A DNA stretch of 64,000 nucleotides from DASSJT01 sp963715025 (GTDB taxonomy: Bacteria; Actinomycetota; Actinomycetes; Actinomycetales; Dermatophilaceae), in the NCBI GenBank assembly GCA_963715025.1, contig CAVQQQ010000009.1, forward strand, positions 1,054,001 to 1,118,000. The letters are read 5' to 3'. This document shows, in pieces, positions 7,940 to 31,171 of the stretch. The notes under the pieces were generated by a model. That model searched no databases and had not been told where the DNA came from. It saw only the letters and a list, made by a program, of their open reading frames with translations. The first letter of the stretch is position 1, and the number at the start of each line of letters is the position of its first letter. The position numbers and the translations under genes were made by a program.

Positions 7940-8245
7940 CATCGTCGGGTCGAGATCGTGCGCCGAGCCGTCGCCGCCGCCGAGTCAGTCCCGGCCAGCG
8001 CCAAGACCCAGCTGATCCTGACCATGGACTACCACGACCTCTCCGAGCGGCTGCGCACCGCCACGGTTCTGGGCGGTCCAGCCGCCGGCACCCTGATCGC
8101 CCCGGAGACGATCCGCCGCCTGTCCTGCGACGCGGCGATCATCCCCGCGGTGCTGGGCTCCAAGGGCGAGGTCCTCGACCTTGGCCGAGCCATGCGCTTC
8201 TTCACGCCCGCCCAGCTCAAGATCCTGTGGCTTCGCGACGAAGCT
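7940..8245 (+). pseudogene. fragment of a DUF222/HNH endonuclease-family gene
   Basis: The frame translates RVEIVRRAVAAAESV...SAKTQLILTMDYHDL, then TLIAPETIRRLSCDAAIIP, VLGSKGEVLDLGR and RFFTPAQLKILWLRD. These are the consecutive conserved blocks of the DUF222 domain that precedes an HNH nuclease in many actinobacterial 13E12-like proteins. Only about 100 of some 450 residues remain: the N-terminal half and the HNH module (which should follow WLRD) are missing. The break falls exactly where the IS630 remnant begins on the other strand. The 7815-7940 stretch is probably also debris. Confidence 0.75.
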
Positions 8246-8775
8246 GAACACCACTGCCCGCGCGGGAGGGTTGAAGTAGAGCCCGACGACGTCGATCAGC
8301 TCGGCTTCGAAGTCGGGTCGTTGCTGATCTTGAAGCCCTCGACCTTCCACGGTTTGAGGTTGTGGTCGGACCAGATCCTGGCCACCGAGTCCTTCCCGAT
8401 TCCGACCCGCGCGGCCATCGTCCGCGTCGTCCAATGCGTGGAGCCGTCCGCCGGTCGCTCGTGCAGAGTCAGTCTGAGCACCTCGGCCACCGTCCCCTCC
8501 GGAAGGGAGGGTTTCCGGCCGCGTCCCTTGGCGATCACGCCCACACCGGCTGTGCCCTTCTCGGTGAACCGCCTGCGCCAGCGGCGCACCGCGTCGGAGT
8601 CGACTCCGCAACGACGAGCGATCTCCTCGTTCGCGACTCCATCAGCAGCCATCAGCAAGGCCTTGGCCTGAACGACCGCCCGGTGCGGCAGCGACGTCGA
8701 GCGCGACAACCTCACCAACTCGACACGGTCCTCGTCGGTGACTTCAAGGGCAGGTGCTGCAACAGGAGTAGGCAC
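8243..8775 (-). pseudogene. IS630-family transposase remnant, frameshifted and truncated
   Basis: From ATG 8775 the frame gives the typical IS630 N-terminus: tandem HTH domain (LPHRAVVQAKALLMAADGVANEEIARRCGV, then VRRWRRRFTEKG), the KGRGRKPSL linker, and the second HTH (HWTTRTMAARVGIGKDSVARIWSDHNLKPWKVEGF). After ISNDP the frame runs into a stop, but a neighbouring frame continues with DFEAELIDVVGLYFNPPARAVVFSF, the beginning of the DDE domain, so a single-base deletion near 8308 has occurred. Nothing of the catalytic domain beyond that remains. The sequence upstream of the start (TTGTTATTTCACAGACAGG, 8788-8806) may be a surviving end of the element. It forms the left border of the lipid-synthase region. 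Confidence 0.85.
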
Positions 8776-8865
8776 ATCTACAGCCTACCTTGTTATTTCA
8801 CAGACAGGCCTAGCATCGCCAGCGGAGGTAAAGTCGACATATTCGACGAGCGGAGCCACGAACGC

Positions 8866-9645
8866 ATGAAGATCGTCGTTCTTGTCAAGCACGTCCCCGA
8901 GCCCACCGCCACCTGGCGCTATGCCGAGGACTTCACGCTGGACCGCGCAAACATCGATGGCCGACTCTCCGAGCTCGACGAGTATGCCGTCGAGCAGGCC
9001 CTCGCGCTCGTCGAGACGGGTCTTCCCGCGACCATCACCTACCTCACGATGGGACCGGCCAAGGCCCTGGACGGGCTGCGCAAGGCGTTGGCCATGGGCG
9101 GTGACGACGCCGTACACGTCCAGGACGCAGCGCTGCACGGGTCGGACGCCCTCGCGACGTCATTGGTGCTGGCCAAGGCGATTGAACGAATCGGATTCGA
9201 CCTCGTGCTGTGCGGGATGGCCTCCACCGACGCCGACATGTCCGTCGTCCCCGCAATGGTCGCCGAGCGCCTTGGCATCCCGCAGCTCACCTTCGCCGCG
9301 AAACTCGCCATAAACGATGGATTGGTAACCGTGCTGCGCGAGGGCGACGACGAGACGCAGGAGGTGGTTGCCGACCTGCCCGCCTTGGTGTCGGTCACCG
9401 ACCAGACCGACGAAGCGCGCTACCCGTCGTTCAAGGCCATCATGGCCGGCAAGAAGAAGCCCGTCGCGACTTGGTCGCTGGCCGACCTCGGCGTGTCCGC
9501 CGACGAGGTTGGCGTGGGCGGGGCCGCAACGGCCGTCCGCGATGCCGCTCGGCGGCCACCGCGGAAGGCCGGCACCGTCATCGTCGACAAGGGAGAAGGC
9601 GCCGCCGCCGTAGCAGACTTCCTCGTTGCTCAGAAGCTGCTCTGA
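8866..9645 (+). CDS. etfB: electron transfer flavoprotein beta subunit
   Basis: A 259-aa EtfB. It opens MKIVVLVKHVPEP, contains the AMP/nucleotide-binding region (LTMGPAKALDGLRKALAMGGDDAVHV...) and the signature VTDQTDEARYPSFKAIMAGKKKP, the equivalent of the conserved ETF-beta recognition/anchor segment. With EtfA it forms the FAD-containing heterodimer that carries single electrons from acyl-CoA dehydrogenases to a membrane quinone reductase. It is the first gene of a six-gene run; etfA follows after 53 bases. The promoter must lie in the short interval after the IS remnant, which contains no unambiguous -35/-10 I can name. It may be dedicated to this locus, since most actinobacteria carry another etfBA elsewhere (inference). 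Confidence 0.93.
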   Translation: MKIVVLVKHVPEPTATWRYAEDFTLDRANIDGRLSELDEYAVEQALALVETGLPATITYLTMGPAKALDGLRKALAMGGDDAVHVQDAALHGSDALATSLVLAKAIERIGFDLVLCGMASTDADMSVVPAMVAERLGIPQLTFAAKLAINDGLVTVLREGDDETQEVVADLPALVSVTDQTDEARYPSFKAIMAGKKKPVATWSLADLGVSADEVGVGGAATAVRDAARRPPRKAGTVIVDKGEGAAAVADFLVAQKLL

Positions 9646-9698
9646 CCACCGGCGAACACCAGCCAACGACTTCACACCCCGAGCCGAAGGAGAATCCC

Positions 9699-10697
9699 AT
9701 GGCGGAGGTTCTGGTCCTTGTCGAGCGAGTGGACGGAGTCATTCGTAAAGCAAGCCTCGAGCTGCTGACCCTCGCCCGCCAGCTCGGCGAGGCCGCCGCG
9801 CTGGTATGCGGACGCACCGACGACGCCACGACCGGGGTGCTCGGCAACTACGGCGCGACGAAGGTCTACGTGGTCGAGGGCGCCGAGATCGACGACTACC
9901 TCGTCCTGCCCAAGGTGGACGCGCTCGTCACCGTGGTGCGGCAGTCACTGCCCGCCGCCGTGCTGGTCACCTCCGGACCCGAGGGCAAGGAGATCGCGGG
10001 TCGGGCGGCGGTGCGCCTGGACTCGGGCATCGTCACCGACGCGATCGACGTGACGCCCGGCGACGGGGGCCCGACAGTGACCCAGTCGGCGTTTGCTGGC
10101 GCCTGGTCAGCGCAGAGCCAGGTTGTCCGGGGGACACCGATCATCGCAGTACGGCCGAACGCGGTCGCCGCGCAGTCGGCGCTGGAGCAACCAGCCGTCG
10201 TGCCCGTCAAGGTGGTGTTCAGCGACGCCGCGCGAGGGGCCCGCATCACCAACCGGACCGCTAAGACGAAAAGTGGCAGACCGGACCTCGCCGATGCCAA
10301 GGTGGTCGTCGCCGGGGGCCGCGGGATGGGGTCAGCGGAGGGCTTCCATCTCGTCGAGCGGCTTGCTGACACCCTCGATGGTGCCGCCGCGGCCTCACGC
10401 GCAGCCACCGACCTGGGGTGGTGCGGGCGCGACTACCAGATCGGTCAGACCGGAAAGACGGTCGCGCCGACGCTCTACATCGCCAACGGCATCTCGGGGG
10501 CGATCCAGCACCGGGCCGGCATGCAGGGGTCTCGCACGATCGTCGCGGTCAACAAGGACCCGAAGGCTCCGATCTTCTCAATCGCCGACTTCGGCCTGGT
10601 CGGTGACGTGCACACCGTGCTCCCGGCCCTGATCGAGGAGATCGAGAAGCGCAAGACATGGACGAGCCGTCCGTCCGGTCAGGGCAAGGACCCGTGA
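9699..10697 (+). CDS. etfA: electron transfer flavoprotein alpha subunit
   Basis: A 332-aa EtfA with a strong AAGGAGA before ATG 9699. The N-terminal alpha/beta domain (MAEVLVLVERVDGVIRKASLELL) is followed by the FAD-binding domain: VVAGGRGMGSAEGF, the SRAATDLGW segment, YQIGQTGKTVAPTLYIANGISG with AIQHRAGM, and the final IVAVNKDPKAPIF and ADFGLVGDV blocks. All conserved FAD-contact motifs are present, so it should be active. Its TGA overlaps the GTG of the EtfD-like gene (GTGA at 10694-10697), which argues for translational coupling and for the three proteins working as one electron-transfer chain. Confidence 0.93.
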   Translation: MAEVLVLVERVDGVIRKASLELLTLARQLGEAAALVCGRTDDATTGVLGNYGATKVYVVEGAEIDDYLVLPKVDALVTVVRQSLPAAVLVTSGPEGKEIAGRAAVRLDSGIVTDAIDVTPGDGGPTVTQSAFAGAWSAQSQVVRGTPIIAVRPNAVAAQSALEQPAVVPVKVVFSDAARGARITNRTAKTKSGRPDLADAKVVVAGGRGMGSAEGFHLVERLADTLDGAAAASRAATDLGWCGRDYQIGQTGKTVAPTLYIANGISGAIQHRAGMQGSRTIVAVNKDPKAPIFSIADFGLVGDVHTVLPALIEEIEKRKTWTSRPSGQGKDP

Positions 10698-12844
10698 CTA
10701 CCCGGCTCGTCATCGGTCTGTTGATAACTGCTGTCGCGTTCTGGCTGGTCGGGCGACGACTGGTCACCATCGTACGGCTCGGCCTCAGCGGCCAACCCGT
10801 TGAGCCCGGCCGCACCGCCGACGTCGGATCACGCGTCCGCGCCGAGGTGGTCGAGGTGCTCGGGCAACGCAAGCTGCTCAACTGGACCGTGCCGGGCATC
10901 GCGCATGTCCTCGCATTCTGGGGCTTCATCCTGCTCCTGCTAACCCTCGTCGAGTCCTACGGCGCCCTGTTTGTCCGCGACTTCCACATCCCGATCATCG
11001 GGACCTACCCCTGGCTTGGCTTCTTGGAGGACCTCGTCGCGGTTCTGGTCCTTGTGTCAGTCGTGATCTTCGCCGTCATCCGCCTGGTCCACTCGCCCAG
11101 GCGCGAGGGCCGCAGGTCCCGGTTCTTCGGCTCGCACCTCGCTGCGGCCTGGCTCGTCCTGTTCATGATCTTCAACGTGGTATGGAGCCTGCTGCTCTAC
11201 CGAGGCGCCCAGATCAACGCTGGCGTGTTCCCTTACGAGACCGGAGCCTTTGCCTCGGAGTGGGTCGCCGGAGTGCTCGACCCCTTGGGTGAGCAAGCCA
11301 ACCAGACAATCGAGACCGTCGCGATCCTGGTCGCGATCGCCATCATCCTGGCGTTCCTCGTGCTCGTCGTGCACAGCAAGCACCTGCACATCATGACCGC
11401 AATCGTCAATGTTGCGTTGTCCCGCCGCCCTCGCGCCCTCGGCGCGCTTTTGCCGATCCACTCCGAGGGCACGCCGGTCGACTTCGAGGATCCGGGCGAC
11501 GACGACCTGATGGGCAGGGGCAAGATCGAGGACTTCACCTGGAAGGGCATGCTCGACTTCGCAACCTGCACCGAGTGCGGGCGGTGCCAGTCTCAGTGCC
11601 CCGCTTGGAACACCGAGAAGCCGCTGTCGCCGAAGCTGTTGATCATGAACCTGCGCGACCACGCGCTGGCCAAGGCGCCGTACGTGCTCGCCGGTTCAGA
11701 GCAAGCGCGCGCGGCGTTGTCGGACGAACAGCGGGCCGTAGCGGAACTGCCGCTGATCGGCACAGTCGACACCGACGGAGTCATCGACCCCGACGTGCTG
11801 TGGTCCTGCACGACCTGCGGTGCGTGCGTCGAGCAGTGCCCGGTGGACATCGAGCACGTCGACCACATCGTCGACATGCGTCGCCACCAGGTGCTGGTGG
11901 AGGGACAGTTTCCCGAGTCGGCCAACCCGCTGTTGCGCAACCTCGAGCATGCCGGCGACCCGTGGGGCAGCGGCCCAGGCGCCCGGAGGGAGTGGGCCGC
12001 AAGCCTGCCGTTCGAGGTCCCCGTGTTCGGGGCCGACGGTGCCGAGCAGATCCCCGCCGACGTCGACTACCTCTTCTGGGTCGGCTGCGCGGGTGCCCTT
12101 GACGACAAGGCGCAGCGTACGACCCGTGCCGTGGCGCAGCTGCTGCACGATGCCGGCGTGTCGTTCATGGTCCTGGGTGAGGCCGAGACCTGCACGGGCG
12201 ACCCGGCCCGCCGACTGGGCCACGAGTTCCTCTTCCAGTCGCTCGCCAAGCAGAACGTCGAGACCCTCAACGCTGCCGGCGTCCGCACGATTGTCGCGAC
12301 GTGTGCGCATTGCTTCAACACCCTGGCGAACGAGTACCCCCAGCTCGGCGGGGACTATGAGGTCGTCCACCACACCGAGTTGCTGGCCAAGCTGGTGGCC
12401 GATGGCGCCATCCGGCCGATTCTCCCCGTCGACGCGACAATCACCTACCACGACGCCTGCTACCTCGGACGGCATAACCGGATCTTCGTCCCGCCGCGAG
12501 ACATCCTCGACGCCATCCCGGGGGCCCGCGTCGCCGAGATGCCACGGAACCAGGAACAGTCCTTCTGTTGCGGCGCTGGCGGCGCACGCATGTGGATGGA
12601 CGAGACGATCGGTCAGCGGATCAACGAGAACCGCACGGACGAGGCGCTGTCTCTCCAACCCGACATTGTGACCGCCGCCTGTCCGTTCTGCATCGTCTCG
12701 CTCACCGACGGCGTGAACCTTCGCCAGCATCAGGGACAGGCGCCCGAAACCGTCGAAGTCATCGACATCTCCGAGTTGCTGCAGCGATCGATTGGCAGCC
12801 CAGCCACTCCCCCGCCCGGCAACTCACCAGCGGAAGGAACCTAG
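10694..12844 (+). CDS. etfD: EtfD/FadF-type membrane Fe-S ETF:menaquinone oxidoreductase
   Basis: A 716-aa protein. The N-terminal third has five or six transmembrane helices resembling the nitrate-reductase-gamma cytochrome b domain (for example HVLAFWGFILLLLTLVESYGAL). Two ferredoxin-type clusters follow, CTECGRCQSQCPAWN and CTTCGACVEQCPVDI, and then two CCG-type cysteine-rich domains (WVGCAG...CTGDPARRLGHE...CAHCFNTLANEYP; YHDACYLGRHN...FCCGAGGARMW...ACPFC). This is the layout of mycobacterial EtfD (Rv0338c) and of EMO, which oxidise reduced ETF and reduce menaquinone. GTG 10694, with AAGGA upstream and a GTGA overlap with etfA, is preferred over ATG 10658. The next gene, an acyl-CoA dehydrogenase, starts 2 bases after the stop. 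Confidence 0.9.
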   Translation: MTTRLVIGLLITAVAFWLVGRRLVTIVRLGLSGQPVEPGRTADVGSRVRAEVVEVLGQRKLLNWTVPGIAHVLAFWGFILLLLTLVESYGALFVRDFHIPIIGTYPWLGFLEDLVAVLVLVSVVIFAVIRLVHSPRREGRRSRFFGSHLAAAWLVLFMIFNVVWSLLLYRGAQINAGVFPYETGAFASEWVAGVLDPLGEQANQTIETVAILVAIAIILAFLVLVVHSKHLHIMTAIVNVALSRRPRALGALLPIHSEGTPVDFEDPGDDDLMGRGKIEDFTWKGMLDFATCTECGRCQSQCPAWNTEKPLSPKLLIMNLRDHALAKAPYVLAGSEQARAALSDEQRAVAELPLIGTVDTDGVIDPDVLWSCTTCGACVEQCPVDIEHVDHIVDMRRHQVLVEGQFPESANPLLRNLEHAGDPWGSGPGARREWAASLPFEVPVFGADGAEQIPADVDYLFWVGCAGALDDKAQRTTRAVAQLLHDAGVSFMVLGEAETCTGDPARRLGHEFLFQSLAKQNVETLNAAGVRTIVATCAHCFNTLANEYPQLGGDYEVVHHTELLAKLVADGAIRPILPVDATITYHDACYLGRHNRIFVPPRDILDAIPGARVAEMPRNQEQSFCCGAGGARMWMDETIGQRINENRTDEALSLQPDIVTAACPFCIVSLTDGVNLRQHQGQAPETVEVIDISELLQRSIGSPATPPPGNSPAEGT

Positions 12845-12846
12845 CC

Positions 12847-14547
12847 ATGAGCACTCCTACCGAACAGTCCGGCCACCCCAGCGGCGACGGGCTTGACATC
12901 GGCACCCTCAAACTGATGCTGGAGGCGCTCGACGACTTCGTCGCGGCCGAGCTACCCGAGAGTCGGATGCTTGAGCTCGACGACGAGGACGTCTGTCCTG
13001 AGGACACCGTCCGCGCCATGTGCAGCGACGCGCTAGGCGTACAGCTGGTCTTCGTCCCAGAGGAGTACGGCGGGCTGGGTGGCCGCGCTTTCGACTCCTA
13101 CCGCGTGTGCGAGCGGATGGCCAGGATCGACCTCGGCTTGGCCACCTCGGCATTCGCCACCTTCCTGGGCAGCGACCCGATCCTGATGGGCGGTACCGAG
13201 GAGCAGAAGAAGAACTGGCTCGGCCGGATCGCGGCGGAGGGGTTGGTTTTCGCCTATGGCGCGACCGAGCCGGAGGCGGGCAGCGACCTCGCCGCGATGA
13301 CGACCAGCGCCACGCCGGTCGAGGCCGACGGCGAGGTCACTGGATACCGAATCACCGGTCGCAAGCAGTGGATAAGCAACGGCACGATCGCCGACGCCTA
13401 CACGATCCTGGCCATGGCTCCCGGCGGCCCATCGTGGTTCATTGTGGAGAGGGACGCGCAGGGCTTCTCAGCCGCACCGAAGGAGCACAAGCACGGCATT
13501 CGGCTCTCCGACACCGCGGCCCTGTTCCTCGACGACGTGCTGGTCTCGGCCGACCGTCTTGTGAGCGGCGTCGAGGGCCTCGGGCTGGTGCAAGCCCAAC
13601 AGGTCTTCGGCTACACGCGGGTCATGGTCGCCGCGTTCGGTCTGGGCTGCGGCTGCGAGGCGATGGAGCGGGCGATCCGCTATTCCACGCAACGGGTCCA
13701 GGGTGGTGCGCCGCTGAGCGAGAAGCAGGGGTACACGCACAAGCTGATAGTCCCGCAGATAGTGCGTCTGGAAGCGGCGCGGGCCGTCGTCGAGCAGACT
13801 GCGACCCGCCTCGACGCAGGTGAGAGCACCGATGGTGCCCTCAACACCGAGGGTGCCATCGCGAAGTACCTCGCCAGCGAGGCTGGCGTGGCCGCCGCCG
13901 ATGCAGCGGTGCAGGCCCACGGCGGCTACGGCTACACGCGTCCGTACATCGTGGAGAAGATCCGGCGCGACGTGCGTATCACCACGATCTATGAAGGCAC
14001 CTCCGAGATTCTGGAGATGACCATCGCGCGGGATCGGTGGCAACTGCATCTGAAGACCGGTGGTGCGTACTTCGCCGACGCGGCACGCACCGTGCGCGCC
14101 TTGCACACGTCCCATCCCTCGGTGGGTGCTGACACCGCCGCCTTGGGTCTTGAGTCCCTGGCCATGGTCTTCGAGGCGTGCCGAGCAGCTCGGCTCACGC
14201 GCAACCAGCATGTGCTCCTGCGGCTCGGTGAGCTCGTGGCTCACGCCGAGGGCGCGGCCGCGCTGGTTCAGCGAGCCGTCGCGGCTGCCGAGGGTCGGCT
14301 GCCCGACAAGGCAGACAAGAGGTACGGCGCCGCGGCCTTGGCTGCCATGAGCCGGGTCTACGGGCGCGAAGCGGCGCTGCGAGTTGCCGAAGAGGGCGCG
14401 CGCTGGGTATGCGGCGCAGCCGACCGAGCCATTTCTTCCGCCCTCGTCGCTGCCCTCCCGTTCGACGCAGTGCGGGCTGCTCAGGCCGGTCTGATCTCAG
14501 ACATGGACGCCGTGGCGGACGTTATCTACGACCGAGTCACCACCTGA
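12847..14547 (+). CDS. acyl-CoA dehydrogenase
   Basis: A 566-aa ACAD with all core blocks: the N-terminal helical domain, FAYGATEPEAGSDLAAM, the beta domain YRITGRKQWISNGTIAD, then VFGYTRVMVAAFGLG and the C-terminal helices with VQAHGGYGYTRPYIVEKIRRDVRITTIYEGTSEILE, where Glu of YEGT is the probable catalytic base. About 160 extra residues after the core (from about 405) resemble the C-terminal extension of larger acyl-CoA dehydrogenases that help dimerisation or membrane contact. It would reduce ETF with electrons taken from an acyl-CoA. It lies between etfD (2-base gap) and the synthase gene (20-base gap), so it is expected to tailor or feed the lipid pathway; chain-length preference cannot be read. 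Confidence 0.88.
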   Translation: MSTPTEQSGHPSGDGLDIGTLKLMLEALDDFVAAELPESRMLELDDEDVCPEDTVRAMCSDALGVQLVFVPEEYGGLGGRAFDSYRVCERMARIDLGLATSAFATFLGSDPILMGGTEEQKKNWLGRIAAEGLVFAYGATEPEAGSDLAAMTTSATPVEADGEVTGYRITGRKQWISNGTIADAYTILAMAPGGPSWFIVERDAQGFSAAPKEHKHGIRLSDTAALFLDDVLVSADRLVSGVEGLGLVQAQQVFGYTRVMVAAFGLGCGCEAMERAIRYSTQRVQGGAPLSEKQGYTHKLIVPQIVRLEAARAVVEQTATRLDAGESTDGALNTEGAIAKYLASEAGVAAADAAVQAHGGYGYTRPYIVEKIRRDVRITTIYEGTSEILEMTIARDRWQLHLKTGGAYFADAARTVRALHTSHPSVGADTAALGLESLAMVFEACRAARLTRNQHVLLRLGELVAHAEGAAALVQRAVAAAEGRLPDKADKRYGAAALAAMSRVYGREAALRVAEEGARWVCGAADRAISSALVAALPFDAVRAAQAGLISDMDAVADVIYDRVTT

Positions 14548-14567
14548 CGCACACGAAGGAATCTGTC

Positions 14568-28648
<14,081 letters not shown>

Positions 28649-28672
28649 ACGCTGCCGGCTCCCATGCGCGCA

Positions 28673-29497
28673 TCAGTCCGCTGACTCGACTGGCCAGTTG
28701 GTCGCGAGCGGCTGGTCGACCCAGGAGTGGACGGGGCTGGCATCGCGCAGAGATGCGCAACCCGGAAGCCTCTCCGGTGGCTGCACCGAGCAGTCCGCGG
28801 CGAGGGTGATCAGAAAGACACCCTCGCGTCGCCACCAGCCGGACAGGGTGGTGCCCTCGACGGTGGACATGGTCAGCCTTCCCCAGTAAGCCGCCGGGTC
28901 AGGACTCCCTACGGCAACCTCCACTGTGCGGGTATCCCGGCGCAGACCGGTGCGCAGCACCTTGAGCGCGCTCTCCTTGGCCGACCAGAGCAGGTTCGCA
29001 GCTGCGTCGCGATCGTCGCCTTCCGCCTTGGCTGCCACATAGTCCTGTTCGGCGTCGGTCAGGAAGTCGCTTGCGAAGCCGCGGGATCGGACCTCGACGA
29101 TCTCCAAGTCGCACCCGATGTGAGTGAGGTCGGGCCCCAGGAGGCAGACCGCCCACCCCGCCCGGTCGGTCAGCGATATGTCCAGACCCGCGGGCTTGCC
29201 GTCGAGCAGCACGAACGGCGCGCCGCTGGCATGGTTGGCCACCTCGATACGGGCAAGCTGCCGTACGCCGGTGGGCGCGCCCATGGCCGCGGCGACGGCC
29301 TGCTTGCCAACCCAGCGGCGCAGCAGGTACTCGCTGCGCCGCTTGGTGAACCGCATGCCGGCCGCCCGCGCCGCCTCGCGCGGTGTCAACCACCTGGTGT
29401 CGTCGGGCAGCTCGTGCTCGCCCCGAGCCAGCCAACGGAGCGGTGCTGCCACCGGACTCGTCTCCCCCCGCGCGGCTGGCAGGAGGCCGCCCGTCAC
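28673..29497 (-). CDS. Sfp-type 4'-phosphopantetheinyl transferase
   Basis: A 274-aa protein with the two PPTase signatures: IGCDLEIVEVRSRGF (metal-binding Asp and Glu) and LLWSAKESALKVLRTGL (W-x-x-KE-A-x-K). The N-terminal part has YLLRRWVGKQAVAAAMG and RIEVANHASGAPFVLLDG, typical of PPTases that serve PUFA and polyketide synthases. The start GTG 29497 overlaps the stop of the enoyl-reductase gene (GTGA), so both are one operon on the opposite strand, converging on the carboxylase gene with only 24 bases between stops. It is the obvious activator of the three adjacent carrier domains, which makes their Thr attachment residue remarkable. Confidence 0.88.
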   Translation of the reverse strand: MTGGLLPAARGETSPVAAPLRWLARGEHELPDDTRWLTPREAARAAGMRFTKRRSEYLLRRWVGKQAVAAAMGAPTGVRQLARIEVANHASGAPFVLLDGKPAGLDISLTDRAGWAVCLLGPDLTHIGCDLEIVEVRSRGFASDFLTDAEQDYVAAKAEGDDRDAAANLLWSAKESALKVLRTGLRRDTRTVEVAVGSPDPAAYWGRLTMSTVEGTTLSGWWRREGVFLITLAADCSVQPPERLPGCASLRDASPVHSWVDQPLATNWPVESAD

Positions 29498-30951
29498 GGC
29501 GCGGCGGAGAGGTAGTCGATGACGGCGCTGGCCGGGTAGGGCGTCGCGTCGCGACGTGACTGGACAAGGGCGGTCACGGCGCTGAAATCGTCTCCGGCTG
29601 TGACGACTGCAGGCTCGTCGTAGCCGTGTGGGCGCCGCTGCGGGAGGTCGGCTGCGGCCAGCAAGGCGTTGCACAAGCATTGCCGGCCTTCGCTGTTGGC
29701 CTCCCGGCCGCCTTTGGCGACGTACATCCTCGTAGGCTCGGCCGGGCAGCGGTAGCCGATCGTGCCGTCGGCCTGACGGTAAGGGCTGCGCAGCGCGCCG
29801 ATATCGCAGACGTGTGGGCGTGCGGTGATGTCGGAGTCGGCGAGAGTCCCGGCCAGGTTCATCACCTTGAACGGGAACCCGGTCGGTGACAACCGCCAGT
29901 CGGTGTGCACGGAGACGTCGCCGGTGATTAGGTCGCGCAGCACCTGGCGCTTCAGCTTGTCAGCGAGACCAGACTCCGCGCAGAACGCGAACGCCGTGCC
30001 GACCTGCACGCCGGCGGCGCCCGCCGCCAGCGCCGACGCAAGACCCTGCGGGCTGCCTTGCGATCCGGCCAGCCAGAAGTGCAGTCCCAGCTCCCGAACC
30101 GCCTCGAGGTCCACGATGTCGCGATCGTCGTAGATCGGCTCACCGGTCTGTGTCGTGCGCCGCGGTCCACGCGGCGGCGCGTTGTGACCGCCTGCGGTGT
30201 GGCCCTCGATGACGAAACCGTCCGGGCGGGTTGCCGGGTCGGCGGCCAGGCCAGCCGCAAGATCGGTGGATGCGACGATCGCGAGCGCCAGTGGCCGACG
30301 CAGCGGCGCCCCCCTGCCGAGCAGCGCACGAGGGCTGCACCGCACAGCGAAGGTTCCGTCGGCGCTGGTCGTGCCCTGCGTGCGCACCGACAGAGCGACA
30401 CCGTCACGTCGGGCGAGCCGTCGGAGAAGCTCGGGCACCTCAGACGGGTTCCCGGCTCCCACGATGACGTAGTCAACGCCGGCCAGCATCGCCCCCAAGC
30501 AGGCGAAGGGGATCGGCAGCTCGACCTTGCGCAGGTAGTTGATCCCCACCACCCCGTGGTGCCCTTCCTTGGCGAGGTGCACCTCGCAGAAGTTGGCGAC
30601 CACCGTGAGTTCCTGTAGTGCCACCGGCGGCTGCAGGGTGAACATCGGTACGCTGCGGTAAGGCGTACCTTCCGGCCTGCCGGCAGGCAGGAAGTAGGTG
30701 TCGAGCACTCGCTGGGCAACAGCCGGCACCGGGAACGCGGCCAGCGCCCGCCGTACGTGGCCCCCCTCGTCGCCGTCCTGGAGGCGTCGCGCGTACACGA
30801 CATCCAGCGCCGTCCCGGAGACGACTCCGAGGTGACCTTCCGCGGAGACCGCCCGGGCGAGCGGCCAGCTGGAGATCGCCACCCCCATGCCGCCCTGGAT
30901 GATCCGCGGCGGAGGCTGACCCATCGACTCCGCCGTCGGGCTCATCGTCAT
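29494..30951 (-). CDS. PfaD-like trans-acting enoyl reductase (nitronate monooxygenase fold)
   Basis: A 485-aa FMN-dependent TIM-barrel protein. Landmarks are RIIQGGMGVAIS at the N-terminus (flavin phosphate side), the LGVVSGTALDVVYARRLQDGD block, YVIVGAGNPSEVPELLRRLA, the FVIEGHTAGGHNAPPRGP active-site loop and LAGSQGSPQGLASALAAGAAGVQVGTAF. The length and the extra C-terminal Cys-containing region (RCPAEPTRMYVAKGG...GRQCLCNAL) fit the PfaD subgroup that supplies enoyl reduction in trans to PUFA-type synthases, rather than small nitronate monooxygenases. The synthase has no ER domain, which supports this role. GGGAGG precedes ATG 30951. The 220 bases upstream carry its promoter and no other gene I can support. 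Confidence 0.85.
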   Translation of the reverse strand: MTMSPTAESMGQPPPRIIQGGMGVAISSWPLARAVSAEGHLGVVSGTALDVVYARRLQDGDEGGHVRRALAAFPVPAVAQRVLDTYFLPAGRPEGTPYRSVPMFTLQPPVALQELTVVANFCEVHLAKEGHHGVVGINYLRKVELPIPFACLGAMLAGVDYVIVGAGNPSEVPELLRRLARRDGVALSVRTQGTTSADGTFAVRCSPRALLGRGAPLRRPLALAIVASTDLAAGLAADPATRPDGFVIEGHTAGGHNAPPRGPRRTTQTGEPIYDDRDIVDLEAVRELGLHFWLAGSQGSPQGLASALAAGAAGVQVGTAFAFCAESGLADKLKRQVLRDLITGDVSVHTDWRLSPTGFPFKVMNLAGTLADSDITARPHVCDIGALRSPYRQADGTIGYRCPAEPTRMYVAKGGREANSEGRQCLCNALLAAADLPQRRPHGYDEPAVVTAGDDFSAVTALVQSRRDATPYPASAVIDYLSAAP

Positions 30952-31171
30952 CGCGCTCGTGTCCTCCCGTGCGTACCAGACGCCGCAGAACGCGCCCGCC
31001 GGCCCACAGCTGCAGATCCGTGCCTCAACTCAATCGTAACCTCTTGGGCACGCCGGTCACCGACCGCAGCCATCCGCTCCCTTACCGCACCCACCGGTTG
31101 AGGCGCCCGCCGGGAAAGACCGCGTCGAGTACACCACCCGGACCGCGGATACATCCGGACCTGTCCGGGCG

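Noticed and set aside
8362..8865. Plus-strand N-terminal extension of etfB reaching through the IS630 region
   Set aside because: It is antisense to the transposase; EtfB starts with MKIVVLVKHVPEP at 8866.
14409..14567. Longer N-terminus for the synthase (starting inside the ACAD gene)
   Set aside because: ATG 14568 has a good ribosome-binding sequence and the KS begins directly after it; the earlier residues are the ACAD 3' end in another frame.
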